From Flavobacteriaceae bacterium (GTDB lineage: Bacteria; Bacteroidota; Bacteroidia; Flavobacteriales; Flavobacteriaceae): 64,000 nt of DNA. Positions within the stretch are counted from its first letter, which is position 1. Each line of letters opens with the position of its first letter. Of this stretch, positions 56,701 to 63,756 are shown piece by piece. Below the pieces are notes generated by a model. The model was not told the DNA's origin, did no database searches, and saw nothing but the letters and a program-made list of their open reading frames with translations. The stretch covers positions 30,112 to 94,111 of the forward strand of contig JANSXN010000002.1 of the NCBI GenBank assembly GCA_024742935.1, written 5' to 3'. The position numbers were made by a program, and so were the translations under genes.

Positions 56701-56948
56701 CAGGATTGGCTCCCCTTATATTTGAAAAAAGCAGACAAGCGCAGTTTTTAAAACCTATGGCAATTTCCATCGCTTATGGAATTGGTATTGCTACTGTTTT
56801 GACCTTGTTTTTGCTTCCTTTATTTTTAACCATAAACAACAAAATAAAGACCGGAACAATCTGGCTGGCAACCGGAAAAAAAGTCAATAAAGAAGATGTT
56901 GAACGCGCTATAAAAGAAAAGGAAATAGATGAGGAGTATGACAATTAA
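53748..56948 (+). CDS. RND family efflux pump permease
   Basis: 1066 residues, typical for the HAE/AcrB-like group: twelve membrane helices with two large periplasmic loops. Seen: VNVIIFAFVIFGIFGISSL at the N-terminus, INININYPAASPQEIEEGI, the central helices with VIGILVDDGIVISENIYQHYE (the conserved Asp-Asp proton-relay pair, in part), SLVEAFIILPAHIAHS, and the second half with GIMVNDGLVLITKFN and TSLTTIAGLAPLIFE. Exports drugs, lipids or metabolites with proton antiport; substrate unknown. Middle gene of a three-gene efflux operon. Confidence 0.94.
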   Translation: MRKVIEYFIKYSVAVNVIIFAFVIFGIFGISSLKSSFFPLVDSEIINININYPAASPQEIEEGIVIKIEDNLKGLEGISRVTSTARESGGSITVEIERGENIDVILAEVKNAVDRVPTFPADMEPLVVSKQIPIRETIQFAVSGENVPLATLKQIARQIENELRTIPGISQIDITGYPAEEIEIAVRENDLLAYNISFQEVANAVRGANIFTTGGTIKTNVEDYLIRANNRGYFAEEIDNIVVRADEGGAMVRLKDLASVRDRFAETPNASYFNGNLSVNINVSNTNNEDLLSSAENVNKYIEDFNAKNSNVRLDVVNDSSISLRQRTQILIENGGMGILLVLIFLSFFLNTRVAFWVAFGLPIAFFGMFMLAPFFGITINILSLFGMIIVIGILVDDGIVISENIYQHYEKGKGPVRAAVDGTMEVVPPILSAIITTVLAFLTFQFLDSRIGKFYAEVSVVVILTLIISLVEAFIILPAHIAHSKALVRNGEKEQQEKKGIDKIFAKLRILNKLGDKSMRFLRDKFYSPVLAFVLKNNFLSLAIIVSVLMLTVASIMGGIIRVTIFPSIASDRVSINLLMSEGVNPATTDSIISYVEAKAWEVNEEFTEKQTGNLQVIQNIIKRVGPGNNKASLNINLLPGEDRDFSSPEITAAIRDAVGPVYGVEQLTFGSGGTFGGTPVSVAFLGNNTQQLKAAKEELKAHFENDSRLKDVTDTDPQGIKEIRVELNQTAYALGLTLNEVMQQIRAGFFGAQAQRFQRGQDEVRVWVRYDREGRSSINDLNAMRIITPSGERVPFGEIATYTIERGDESIRHLDGKREIQVNADLENPNDSATDILFEIQQGIIPEILAKYTTVSVSYEGQNREAQKLSNSASAIIPIILFLIYATIAFTFRSYSQPLLLLMLIPFSVIGVAWGHWIHGFPVNMLSAMGIIALIGIMVNDGLVLITKFNTFLKEGLPFDKALYEAGRSRFRAIFLTSLTTIAGLAPLIFEKSRQAQFLKPMAISIAYGIGIATVLTLFLLPLFLTINNKIKTGTIWLATGKKVNKEDVERAIKEKEIDEEYDN

Positions 56949-58254
56949 ATACCTGTTTTTTGGACTGTTTTGCTGTTTTGGTTTTCAACTGAATGCTCAG
57001 GAATTACTCACAAAAGAGGAAGCAATCAGGTTGACATTAGAAAATAATTTTGGCATTCAAATAGCCAATAATGAAGTTTTGGTTGCCAAAAACAATTCAG
57101 GGTTATTGAATTCGGGTTATTTACCTTCCTTAACCGGAATTGCCGGAGGTCAATATGCAATCGAAGATCAAACGGCCACTTTTCAGGATGGGACATCAAG
57201 TGAAGTAATTGGAGCAGAAACAGACCGATATAATGCATCATTAAACCTCAATTTTTTACTTTTTGACGGCTTGGGAAGGCATTATAACTACAAAAGCTTG
57301 AAGGAGCAGTATAACTTGAGCGAACTCGAAGCTCGTGAAAGTATTGAGATTACGATACTGCAACTGTTTTCGGTTTACTTTGAAGTGGCACGATTGACAG
57401 AAAACCTGAGTGTTTTAAAAGAAACGCTTCAAAACACCAAGGAACGTCTCACACGAGCCGAATACCAGTTTGAATTTGGTCAAAACACGCGTCTCGAAGT
57501 GTTGAATGCAAAAGTAGATATCACTACAGACAGCGTGAACGTAATGAATACCAGACAAGCACTAATCAATGCCAAGCGCGATTTGAATGTTGTTTTAAAC
57601 AATGATTTGGAGCGCAATTTTGAAATAGATACGATAGTCACTTTTATAAATTTGCTCGCTATTGAAAGTTATATTGCTGAAGCCGAAGCAAATAATGTGA
57701 CTCTTCTACAAGCAGATCAAAATATTTTAATAAGCGATTATGCCCGAAAAGCGAGCAACTCTGTTTACTTGCCTTCACTGGGCTTAACCGGTTCTTATGG
57801 TTGGAATGAAGGAAATTTTCCGGCGACAAACTTTTTGGCGTCCAACACTTCAACAGGTTTCAATGCCGGCATCAATCTCACTTGGAATCTCTTTGATGGC
57901 GGAAACAATATTGTAAATTCTAAAAATGCCAGAATACGATTTGAAAACCAAAATTTGATAAAACAACAAATAACTCTTGAAGTGAAACGCACCATTGCCA
58001 ATGCCCGAGGCAATTATGAAAACCGAAAGAAAATTTATGAACTTCAACAGCAAAACGTAGAAACAGCCAAAGGAAATTTTGAACGCTCAAATGAACGTTA
58101 TAAACTGGGGCAAATAAGCTCTCTGGAATTGAGACAAGCCCAAATCAATCTGCTCAATGCCCAAACTAATAAAAATCTGGCAAAATATGAAGCCAAGTTA
58201 GCCGAATTAGAACTCTTACAACTCACCGGGAAATTGCTGGACGTAGATTTTTAG
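56929..58254 (+). CDS. TolC family outer-membrane channel
   Basis: 441 residues; the start overlaps the pump gene by 20 bases (ATG at 56929; a second ATG at 56938 is equally possible), which implies translational coupling. Signal peptide MTIKYLFFGLFCCFGFQLNAQ, seen as IKYLFFGLFCCFGFQLNAQ, then two repeats of the TolC fold: LTKEEAIRLTLENNFGIQIA, YNASLNLNFLLFDGLG, FGQNTRLEVLNAKVDI, and in the second half INLTWNLFDGGNN, GQISSLELRQAQINLLNAQ. Provides the trimeric exit duct for the efflux pump. Confidence 0.93.
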   Translation: MRSMTIKYLFFGLFCCFGFQLNAQELLTKEEAIRLTLENNFGIQIANNEVLVAKNNSGLLNSGYLPSLTGIAGGQYAIEDQTATFQDGTSSEVIGAETDRYNASLNLNFLLFDGLGRHYNYKSLKEQYNLSELEARESIEITILQLFSVYFEVARLTENLSVLKETLQNTKERLTRAEYQFEFGQNTRLEVLNAKVDITTDSVNVMNTRQALINAKRDLNVVLNNDLERNFEIDTIVTFINLLAIESYIAEAEANNVTLLQADQNILISDYARKASNSVYLPSLGLTGSYGWNEGNFPATNFLASNTSTGFNAGINLTWNLFDGGNNIVNSKNARIRFENQNLIKQQITLEVKRTIANARGNYENRKKIYELQQQNVETAKGNFERSNERYKLGQISSLELRQAQINLLNAQTNKNLAKYEAKLAELELLQLTGKLLDVDF

Positions 58255-58256
58255 TT

Positions 58257-58439
58257 ATGTTTGAACACTTTTTTCAATGCCCTTATTGCTGGGAAGAAAT
58301 ATCGATGCTGCTGGATTCGTCTGTAGCAAAACAAACCTATGTTGAAGATTGTGAAGTGTGTTGTAACCCGATTGAACTTTCAGTTGGTTTTCAGGATGGT
58401 GAATTGACTCAATTTGAAGTTTCAAATCTGGAGCAATAA
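58257..58439 (+). CDS. CPXCG motif-containing cysteine-rich protein
   Basis: 60 residues starting 2 bases after the tolC-family stop. Two cysteine pairs, CPYCWEE near residue 8 and CEVCCNP near residue 35, give a small zinc-ribbon-like fold; FEHFFQCPYC and GELTQFEVS match the short cytoplasmic CPXCG family. Function unknown. It is the last gene of the efflux operon by position, though a functional link is unproven. Confidence 0.85.
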   Translation: MFEHFFQCPYCWEEISMLLDSSVAKQTYVEDCEVCCNPIELSVGFQDGELTQFEVSNLEQ

Positions 58440-58656
58440 AAAAAGATAACCAAAATGGTTCTCTTTCTTAGTAGCGGATAAAATTGAAATATCGAACCAA
58501 TTTATTTTGGATATAAGGAATATTGCTGAATTATATTAGGCTGAATTTGGACTAACTGTACCGTGCATGAAAGTCTTAATAATTTAAGTTTTTGGAAAAT
58601 TTTATAATTTTATATAACTTAGACTTCTTCTTCATTGAAAGCAATAAGCTTTTTAA

Positions 58657-58690
58657 GGCTAAACGATAGCCAACCCATCGGTTGCTATTC
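58657..58690. repeat. Overlapping hairpins GGCTA/TAGCC and ATAGCCAACC/GGTTGCTAT
   Basis: GGCTA (58657-58661) pairs with TAGCC (58667-58671), and alternatively ATAGCCAACC (58666-58675) pairs with GGTTGCTAT (58680-58688) with one bulge. The two folds exclude each other. Confidence 0.45.
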
Positions 58691-58707
58691 CGGTTTAATC
58701 GAAATAA

Positions 58708-58784
58708 AAAACTTCCTTCTACATCCGTAGGCCTAAAAAGCCCTACCGAAAAGCGTAGCAAGGAAGTTTTCCGTGCAAAAGCAC
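58708..58784. repeat. Nested inverted repeat with 11-base perfect outer arms
   Basis: AAAACTTCCTT (58708-58718) and AAGGAAGTTTT (58760-58770) enclose CTAC/GTAG and a GTAGGC/GCCCTAC hairpin, followed by a separate hairpin GTGC-AAAA-GCAC (58773-58784). The layered pairing suggests a folded RNA or a small mobile palindrome. Confidence 0.7.
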
Positions 58785-58982
58785 ACTACAAATATATAAA
58801 TATTTTTGCAACCGGGGTTTCAACCGAATCAACTTACTCAGTTTATTATAAAAAAAATCGATATTATAAAGATTTACGGGGCTACAATTGCCCATCACTT
58901 TACAAAGTCGATAAAAATCTATCAAGGCACGAAGCAGTAAAACGTAAAGTAATCTGCTTTACTTGATAGATTTATTTTAATA

Positions 58983-59059
58983 AAAGCACATTCGGCAGAC
59001 GGGGGAGAGCAACTTAAAAGATACAATGTCCACACCGTTAAGTACACCTAATGTGCTTT
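58983..59059. repeat. Nested inverted repeat with 10-base perfect outer arms
   Basis: AAAGCACATT (58983-58992) and AATGTGCTTT (59050-59059), with inner arms ACTTAA (59012-59017) and TTAAGT (59038-59043). Same architecture as the preceding element but different sequence. Confidence 0.65.
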
Positions 59060-59101
59060 CTGATACAAAGATATAAAAAAAATCCTTCAACCCGTTACTA
59101 C

Positions 59102-59165
59102 CCGCTATAATTGCGGCAAGTCAGACGATTAAAGGACATTGCAAATATATAAAATGTTTTGCAAT
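59102..59165. repeat. Two small hairpins CCGC/GCGG and ATTGCAAA/TTTGCAAT
   Basis: CCGC-TATAATT-GCGG (59102-59116) and ATTGCAAA (59138-59145) pairing with TTTGCAAT (59158-59165), all perfect arms. Confidence 0.55.
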
Positions 59166-59195
59166 CCAAAACACAACCGAAATATACAACCCCCC

Positions 59196-59211
59196 TTGCA
59201 ACCGGTTGCAA
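59196..59211. promoter_or_regulatory. Perfect 16-base palindrome TTGCAACCGGTTGCAA
   Basis: Uninterrupted dyad about 212 bases before the restriction-modification gene. It contains the GCAACCGG word that recurs in this region. Candidate operator; no binding protein is identified. Confidence 0.55.
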
Positions 59212-59278
59212 TACCGCTTATCATACTTAAATATCTAACAAATAGGCGTTTAAGTATTTTAAATAATAGCTTACAACC

Positions 59279-59302
59279 GCAACCGCAACCCCGTTGCGTT
59301 GC
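59279..59302. repeat. GC-rich hairpin GCAACCGCAAC / GTTGCGTTGC
   Basis: A stem of about ten pairs with one bulge and a short C-rich loop, in otherwise AT-rich sequence about 120 bases before the restriction-modification start. It is directly followed by the palindrome GTTGCGCAAC (59304-59313). Confidence 0.55.
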
Positions 59303-59422
59303 AGTTGCGCAACCGAAAAGCAAGCCAAACAACTTTTCGTTTCTTTATTTAAAAACTTTCCGTTACTTTGTAAGAGCCGGTTTTTCTATCCCCATTTAAA
59401 CTAACTAACCAATTTTCATCAA

Positions 59423-62400
59423 ATGACTATTGAACAATACCTTGCAACCGTAAACCAACGATACAAACAGGGAAACGCAACCGAACACACTTTTAGAGGC
59501 GACCTTCAACAACTACTGGAATCTCTCGTACCAGACATTAGAGCTACCAACGAACCCAAACGGCAGGCCTGCGGTGCGCCTGATTATATCATTGAAAGAA
59601 AAAATATCCCGGTTGGTTTTATTGAAGCAAAAGACATTGGCAATCAAGACCTGGAGGGAAAAAAGAAAACCGGCAACAAAGAACAGTTTGACAGATATAA
59701 AGCTTCACTTACCAATCTTATTTTTACTGATTATATTGATTTTCACTTGTATCAAGATGGCGAATTTAAGACCAGTATTAAAATTGGTGAAGTAACCGCA
59801 ACCGGAATAGAGCCATTGCCACAAAATTTTAGAGCCTTTGAAAACTTGATCAATGAGTTTTGCGTTCATATTGGCCAAAATATCAAAAGCTCCAAAAAAC
59901 TGGCCGAAATGATGGCCGGTAAAGCCCGGTTGCTTGCAGATGTTTTAAGAAAAGCTCTTGAAAGTGATGAAATTACTCAGGCCAACAGTACGCTAAAGGA
60001 GCAAATGAACGCTTTTAAAGAGATATTGATACACGACATTACGCCCAGGGGATTTGCTGATGTGTATGCCCAAACAATCGCTTATGGAATGTTTGCCGCC
60101 CGGTTGCACGATCCTACATTGAAAAACTTTTCACGACAAGAGGCCGCAGAATTGATCCCTAAATCAAACCCTTTTCTAAGGAAGTTGTTTGGCTACATTG
60201 CCGGCCCCGATATTGACGACCGCATCAAGTGGATTGTAGAGAACCTTTCAGAAGTATTTTTGGCTTGCAACGTAAAAGAAATTCTTAAAACTTATGGAAA
60301 GGCAACTAAAATGGAAGACCCTATCATTCATTTTTACGAAACCTTTTTAAGTGAATATGACCCCAAGTTAAGAAAGTCCAGGGGGGTTTGGTACACACCG
60401 CAACCCGTCGTTGATTTTATAGTGCGTGCGGTTGATGACATTTTAAAAACTGAATTTGATCTCCCTGCCGGGTTGGCCGACACTTCAAAAACAACAATAA
60501 AATTAAACACCCAAACAGCAGACAAACGTTCAGTTACTGGTTATAAGCAAGTAGAACAGGAAGTACATAAAGTACAAATTCTCGACCCTGCAACGGGAAC
60601 CGGCACCTTTCTTGCTGAAGTTGTAAAGCACATTCACAAACGGTTTGAAGGACAACAGGGCATTTGGAGCAACTATGTAGAAAAACATTTAATACCCCGA
60701 TTGAACGGCTTTGAGTTGTTGATGGCCTCTTATGCCATGGCACATTTAAAACTGGATTTATTATTGACTGAAACCGGGTTTCAACCGACAACCAACCAAC
60801 GGTTGCGGGTATTTCTAACCAACAGCCTGGAGGAAAGCCATCCTGATACCGGCACTTTGTTTTCAAACTGGTTAAGCACCGAAGCCAACGAAGCCAACCA
60901 TATCAAAAGAGATACACCGGTTATGTGTGTTATAGGAAACCCGCCCTATGCAGTAAGTAGCACTAATAAAGGAGAGTGGATTCAAAATCTTTTAGTTGAT
61001 TACAAGAAAAATTTAAATGAACGTAAAATTAATTTAGATGATGACTACATAAAGTTTATTCGTTATGGGCAACATTATATTGATAAAAATGGAAGTGGAG
61101 TATTAGCATACATCTCTAATAATAGTTTTATAGATGGTATCACGCACCGACAAATGCGAAAAAATTTGTTAGAGAGTTTTGATAAGATTTACATTTTGGA
61201 TTTGCACGGAAATTCCAAGAAAAAGGAAGTTTGCCCAGATGGAAGCCCTGACCAAAATGTTTTTGATATTATGCAAGGTGTTTCGATAAATATTTTTGTA
61301 AAAACAGGCAACAAAAAGAAAACGGAATTAGGAGAAGTGTATCATTTTGATTTGCAAGGAAAAAGGAATCACAAATATGAAGTGCTTAACGACTCAGCTA
61401 TACCTGAAATAAAATGGTCAAAACTTTCATTTAAAAAACCTTATTACTTTTTCGTTCCGAAAGATTTTGAATCTGAAGAGAAGTATAAGAATGGATTTAA
61501 AGTTGATGAATTATTTATTGAAAAAGTTCCAGGCATAGAAACAATTCGTGATGCAATTACCATACATTTTAAGCAAGACGATTTAAAAAATGTAGTAAGT
61601 GATTTTCTAACTATGGAAGAAAATGAAATTGCAACAAAATATAATACTAAAGACGCAAGGGATTGGAAAATTAGCAGAGCAAAAGAAGATGTAAAACTAA
61701 ATATTGACAATAGAACTGTTTGGCAAGATGTTTATTACAGACCATTTGATACTAGAAAAACTTTCTATTCGGGAAAACAGAATGGATTTGTTTGCAATGG
61801 AAGATATAATGTTATGAAACATTTGTTGTCAAATAACTTAGCTTTAATAATTCCAAGACAAACAACACAAGATTACAGACATAACTTTATCACTAATAAG
61901 ATTTTTGAGGGAAATATTACGGCAAGTGCCAAATTATTTGGTACAGGAAACGGTTTCCCACTTTACATTTATCCAGAATCCATTGGTCAACAATCCTTAG
62001 TAGAAAAAACAGAAAGAACACCAAACCTAAATATTGAAATCGTAAATCCAATAGCTGATAAATTAGGTTTAACTTTCACCTACGAAAAAGAAACAACCGA
62101 AAACACCTTTGCTCCCATAGATATTTTAGATTACATCTATGCCGTTTTACACTCCCCAACATACCGGGAGAAATACAAAGAGTTTTTAAAAATTGATTTT
62201 CCCCGAGTGCCATATCCAACAAACGCAACCGTCTTTTGGCAACTGGTTGCAACCGGTGGCCAACTGCGTGAAATACACCTCCTGGAAAGCCCAAAAGTGA
62301 AGCAATACATTACAACTTATCCTGAAGGTGGAGATAATATAATCACCAGGAAACTATCAAAAAACAGCCCCGGTTTTGTGCCTTATGACAACGACCCGGC

Positions 62401-62623
62401 AACCGGCTGTGTGTGGATCAACGACCAACAGTATTTTGACAAAGTGCCACTTGTGGCCTGGGAGTTCTACATAGGAGGCTACCAGCCGGCTCAAAAATGG
62501 CTCAAAGACCGTGTAGGCCGTGAATTAAGCTTTGAAGATATATTGCACTATCAAAAAATAATTGTCGCTCTTACTGAAACTGACCGGTTGATGGGGGAGG
62601 TTGATAAAATAAAATTTGAATAA
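59423..62623 (+). CDS. Single-polypeptide restriction-modification enzyme (type ISP/IIG-like)
   Basis: 1066 residues. N-terminal PD-(D/E)xK-type nuclease: GAPDYIIERKNIPVGFIEAKD, given here as GAPDYII and GFIEAKD (Asp54, Glu68, Lys70), a helical connector, then an N6-adenine methyltransferase: motif I LDPATGTGTFLAEV near residue 386 and the catalytic motif NPPY near residue 505. The following 350 residues should contain target recognition. It resembles the type ISP group but lacks the helicase of LlaBIII-like enzymes (about 1,570 residues), so it is closer to a type IIG enzyme: one protein that methylates and cuts. Expected role: defence against foreign DNA. Base composition differs inside the gene (see findings). 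Confidence 0.85.
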   Translation: MTIEQYLATVNQRYKQGNATEHTFRGDLQQLLESLVPDIRATNEPKRQACGAPDYIIERKNIPVGFIEAKDIGNQDLEGKKKTGNKEQFDRYKASLTNLIFTDYIDFHLYQDGEFKTSIKIGEVTATGIEPLPQNFRAFENLINEFCVHIGQNIKSSKKLAEMMAGKARLLADVLRKALESDEITQANSTLKEQMNAFKEILIHDITPRGFADVYAQTIAYGMFAARLHDPTLKNFSRQEAAELIPKSNPFLRKLFGYIAGPDIDDRIKWIVENLSEVFLACNVKEILKTYGKATKMEDPIIHFYETFLSEYDPKLRKSRGVWYTPQPVVDFIVRAVDDILKTEFDLPAGLADTSKTTIKLNTQTADKRSVTGYKQVEQEVHKVQILDPATGTGTFLAEVVKHIHKRFEGQQGIWSNYVEKHLIPRLNGFELLMASYAMAHLKLDLLLTETGFQPTTNQRLRVFLTNSLEESHPDTGTLFSNWLSTEANEANHIKRDTPVMCVIGNPPYAVSSTNKGEWIQNLLVDYKKNLNERKINLDDDYIKFIRYGQHYIDKNGSGVLAYISNNSFIDGITHRQMRKNLLESFDKIYILDLHGNSKKKEVCPDGSPDQNVFDIMQGVSINIFVKTGNKKKTELGEVYHFDLQGKRNHKYEVLNDSAIPEIKWSKLSFKKPYYFFVPKDFESEEKYKNGFKVDELFIEKVPGIETIRDAITIHFKQDDLKNVVSDFLTMEENEIATKYNTKDARDWKISRAKEDVKLNIDNRTVWQDVYYRPFDTRKTFYSGKQNGFVCNGRYNVMKHLLSNNLALIIPRQTTQDYRHNFITNKIFEGNITASAKLFGTGNGFPLYIYPESIGQQSLVEKTERTPNLNIEIVNPIADKLGLTFTYEKETTENTFAPIDILDYIYAVLHSPTYREKYKEFLKIDFPRVPYPTNATVFWQLVATGGQLREIHLLESPKVKQYITTYPEGGDNIITRKLSKNSPGFVPYDNDPATGCVWINDQQYFDKVPLVAWEFYIGGYQPAQKWLKDRVGRELSFEDILHYQKIIVALTETDRLMGEVDKIKFE

Positions 62624-63265
62624 ATGAAACTACTTACTTCACAAAAGGATGAGATTTATGCACTTATAAATGAGTTTGACGGATTTCACCCTACCCAATT
62701 CCAAATAAATGAGTTTCCTGCAAACAGAACTATTACTTTTGGTTTTAAAAATTCAATTTATTTTTTTCAGTTTAATTATAGTAAAGAGGGAGATGTTTAT
62801 CTAAAATATTCACCCGGCTTTGAAAAATATGAGGAGTCAACTGGCTATTTATCTTGGGGTGAGATAGTTCTTAGGTTTGATGATTGGTTAGTAAATTTAA
62901 AAAGAGAAATCACTACGCCTGATTATTGGGGAAATCTAAAAAAACAAATCTCAGGCATTACTTTTATCAATCAAATTGACAATGAAAAATTCACTTTTAG
63001 TGAGTATGAAGATTTAGAGGGTAGGTTAGAAAGCTTGAAATCACACTTAAATACGATTCCTTTATTAAAAGAACAACATACAGAAATAATTAATCATTTA
63101 GATAAACTCTCTCAGCAAGCAAAAGATTTGGGCAAGTTTGATTGGGGAAATTTGTTTATAGGAACAATGATAGCGGTTTTTATACAACTTGCAGTAAGCC
63201 AGGAAAACATATCAGCCTTGTGGGAACTAATAAAATCTACTTTTAGTAATTACTTTTTGGAGTGA
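62624..63265 (+). CDS. Unrecognised protein with one C-terminal membrane segment
   Basis: 213 residues, starting on the base directly after the stop of the restriction-modification gene, so almost certainly co-translated. I recognise no family. Residues 1-110 are mixed, with aromatic-rich strands (ITFGFKNSIYFFQFNYS, VYLKYSPGF, LSWGEIVLRFDDWL); 110-170 look like an amphipathic helix or coiled coil (EDLEGRLESLKSHLN, EIINHLDKLSQQAKDL); residues about 174-192 form one hydrophobic segment (WGNLFIGTMIAVFIQLAV) near the C-terminus. A membrane-attached partner or effector of the enzyme is a reasonable inference, but nothing proves it. It may equally be an unrelated cargo gene. Confidence 0.75.
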   Translation: MKLLTSQKDEIYALINEFDGFHPTQFQINEFPANRTITFGFKNSIYFFQFNYSKEGDVYLKYSPGFEKYEESTGYLSWGEIVLRFDDWLVNLKREITTPDYWGNLKKQISGITFINQIDNEKFTFSEYEDLEGRLESLKSHLNTIPLLKEQHTEIINHLDKLSQQAKDLGKFDWGNLFIGTMIAVFIQLAVSQENISALWELIKSTFSNYFLE

Positions 63266-63333
63266 TTTTGTGTAAAAAAACAAATCACATTAAAAAAACG
63301 TTCGTCGAATAGATTTAAAAATGTGGAAATAAA

Positions 63334-63361
63334 AAACCCCGTTGAATATTCAACGGGGTTT
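63334..63361. terminator. Bidirectional terminator
   Basis: AAACCCCGTTG - AATATT - CAACGGGGTTT, perfect 11-base arms with A-run before and T-rich sequence after, between the convergent membrane-protein gene and the STAS-like gene. Confidence 0.9.
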
Positions 63362-63381
63362 GTAAAAGTGTTTTTGTTTTC

Positions 63382-63672
63382 TTAACACGTATAAAGGTTG
63401 TTATACTTGTCTAAGTAATTTAATAAACGATTAAATTGGGTTTTTGAAGTCTTTATTTTAATATTACTTTTAAATAAATCAAATCCATATTTATCGAGAA
63501 ACTGTCCAATAGACGAGTTCAAAAATGATGAAGACAACGCAGCGGTATTATCAATGGAAATAACTACAATTTGATTTTCTTCAGCATATTTATCAAGTAA
63601 AGTGAACAGCTTATAACCTTCAGCATTAGAACTGTAATTTTCTACAACCTTGTTTAAGTCTAAAAAGTTCAT
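63382..63672 (-). CDS. STAS-like (DUF4325) protein
   Basis: 96 residues. The core IVVISIDNTAALSSSFLNSS, followed by IGQFLDKYGFDLFKSNIKI, is the beta-strand, serine-rich turn and helix of the STAS-like DUF4325 family. STAS proteins often switch partners upon serine phosphorylation by GHKL-type kinases (anti-sigma antagonist systems); the three consecutive serines mark the usual place. Its upstream neighbour on the same strand is the GHKL ATPase fragment at 63757-64000, the partner expected. A TACTTTTG element (63722 to 63715) and two palindromes lie in its upstream region. Confidence 0.75.
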   Translation of the reverse strand: MNFLDLNKVVENYSSNAEGYKLFTLLDKYAEENQIVVISIDNTAALSSSFLNSSIGQFLDKYGFDLFKSNIKIKTSKTQFNRLLNYLDKYNNLYTC

Positions 63673-63688
63673 ATTATGTTAATTTAAT

Positions 63689-63739
63689 GTTAGTAACTAA
63701 CGTGCAATTTTCAACAAAAGTATGTATATATTTCATACT
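63689..63739 (-). promoter_or_regulatory. Promoter -7 element with two flanking palindromes
   Basis: Minus strand TACTTTTG (63722 to 63715) matches TAnnTTTG. GTTAGT-A-ACTAAC (63689-63701) lies just downstream of the predicted transcription start, and AGTATG-N9-CATACT (63719-63739) overlaps the -7 element. Both could be operator sites; no -33 TTG is seen. Confidence 0.45.
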
Positions 63740-63756
63740 AATGTAATAAATAAAAA

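Larger units (their letters stand above)
58440..59422. other. 983-base structured intergenic region before the restriction-modification gene
   Basis: I find no convincing gene. The stretch has at least five separate inverted repeats (entries below), a direct repeat of the AT-rich word CAAATATATAAA followed by a TTTTGCAA word (58790-58811 and 59142-59163), two fused CAACCG hexamers (59275-59286), and a TATTTTTG promoter-like element at 58801-58808. Frames that cross it (for example 58682-58966) run through the hairpins and look accidental. It could be a decayed mobile element, a structured RNA, or the control region of the accessory genes. Confidence 0.6.

Noticed and set aside
58682..58966. 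94-codon frame (and a minus-strand frame 58576-58761) in the structured intergenic region
   Set aside because: Both run through the arms of the nested inverted repeats, so their sequence is dictated by the repeats; no domain or coding-like composition.
58983..59059. Integron attC site
   Set aside because: GTTAAGT fits the core-site consensus, but the partner site and spacing do not, and no integrase is visible.
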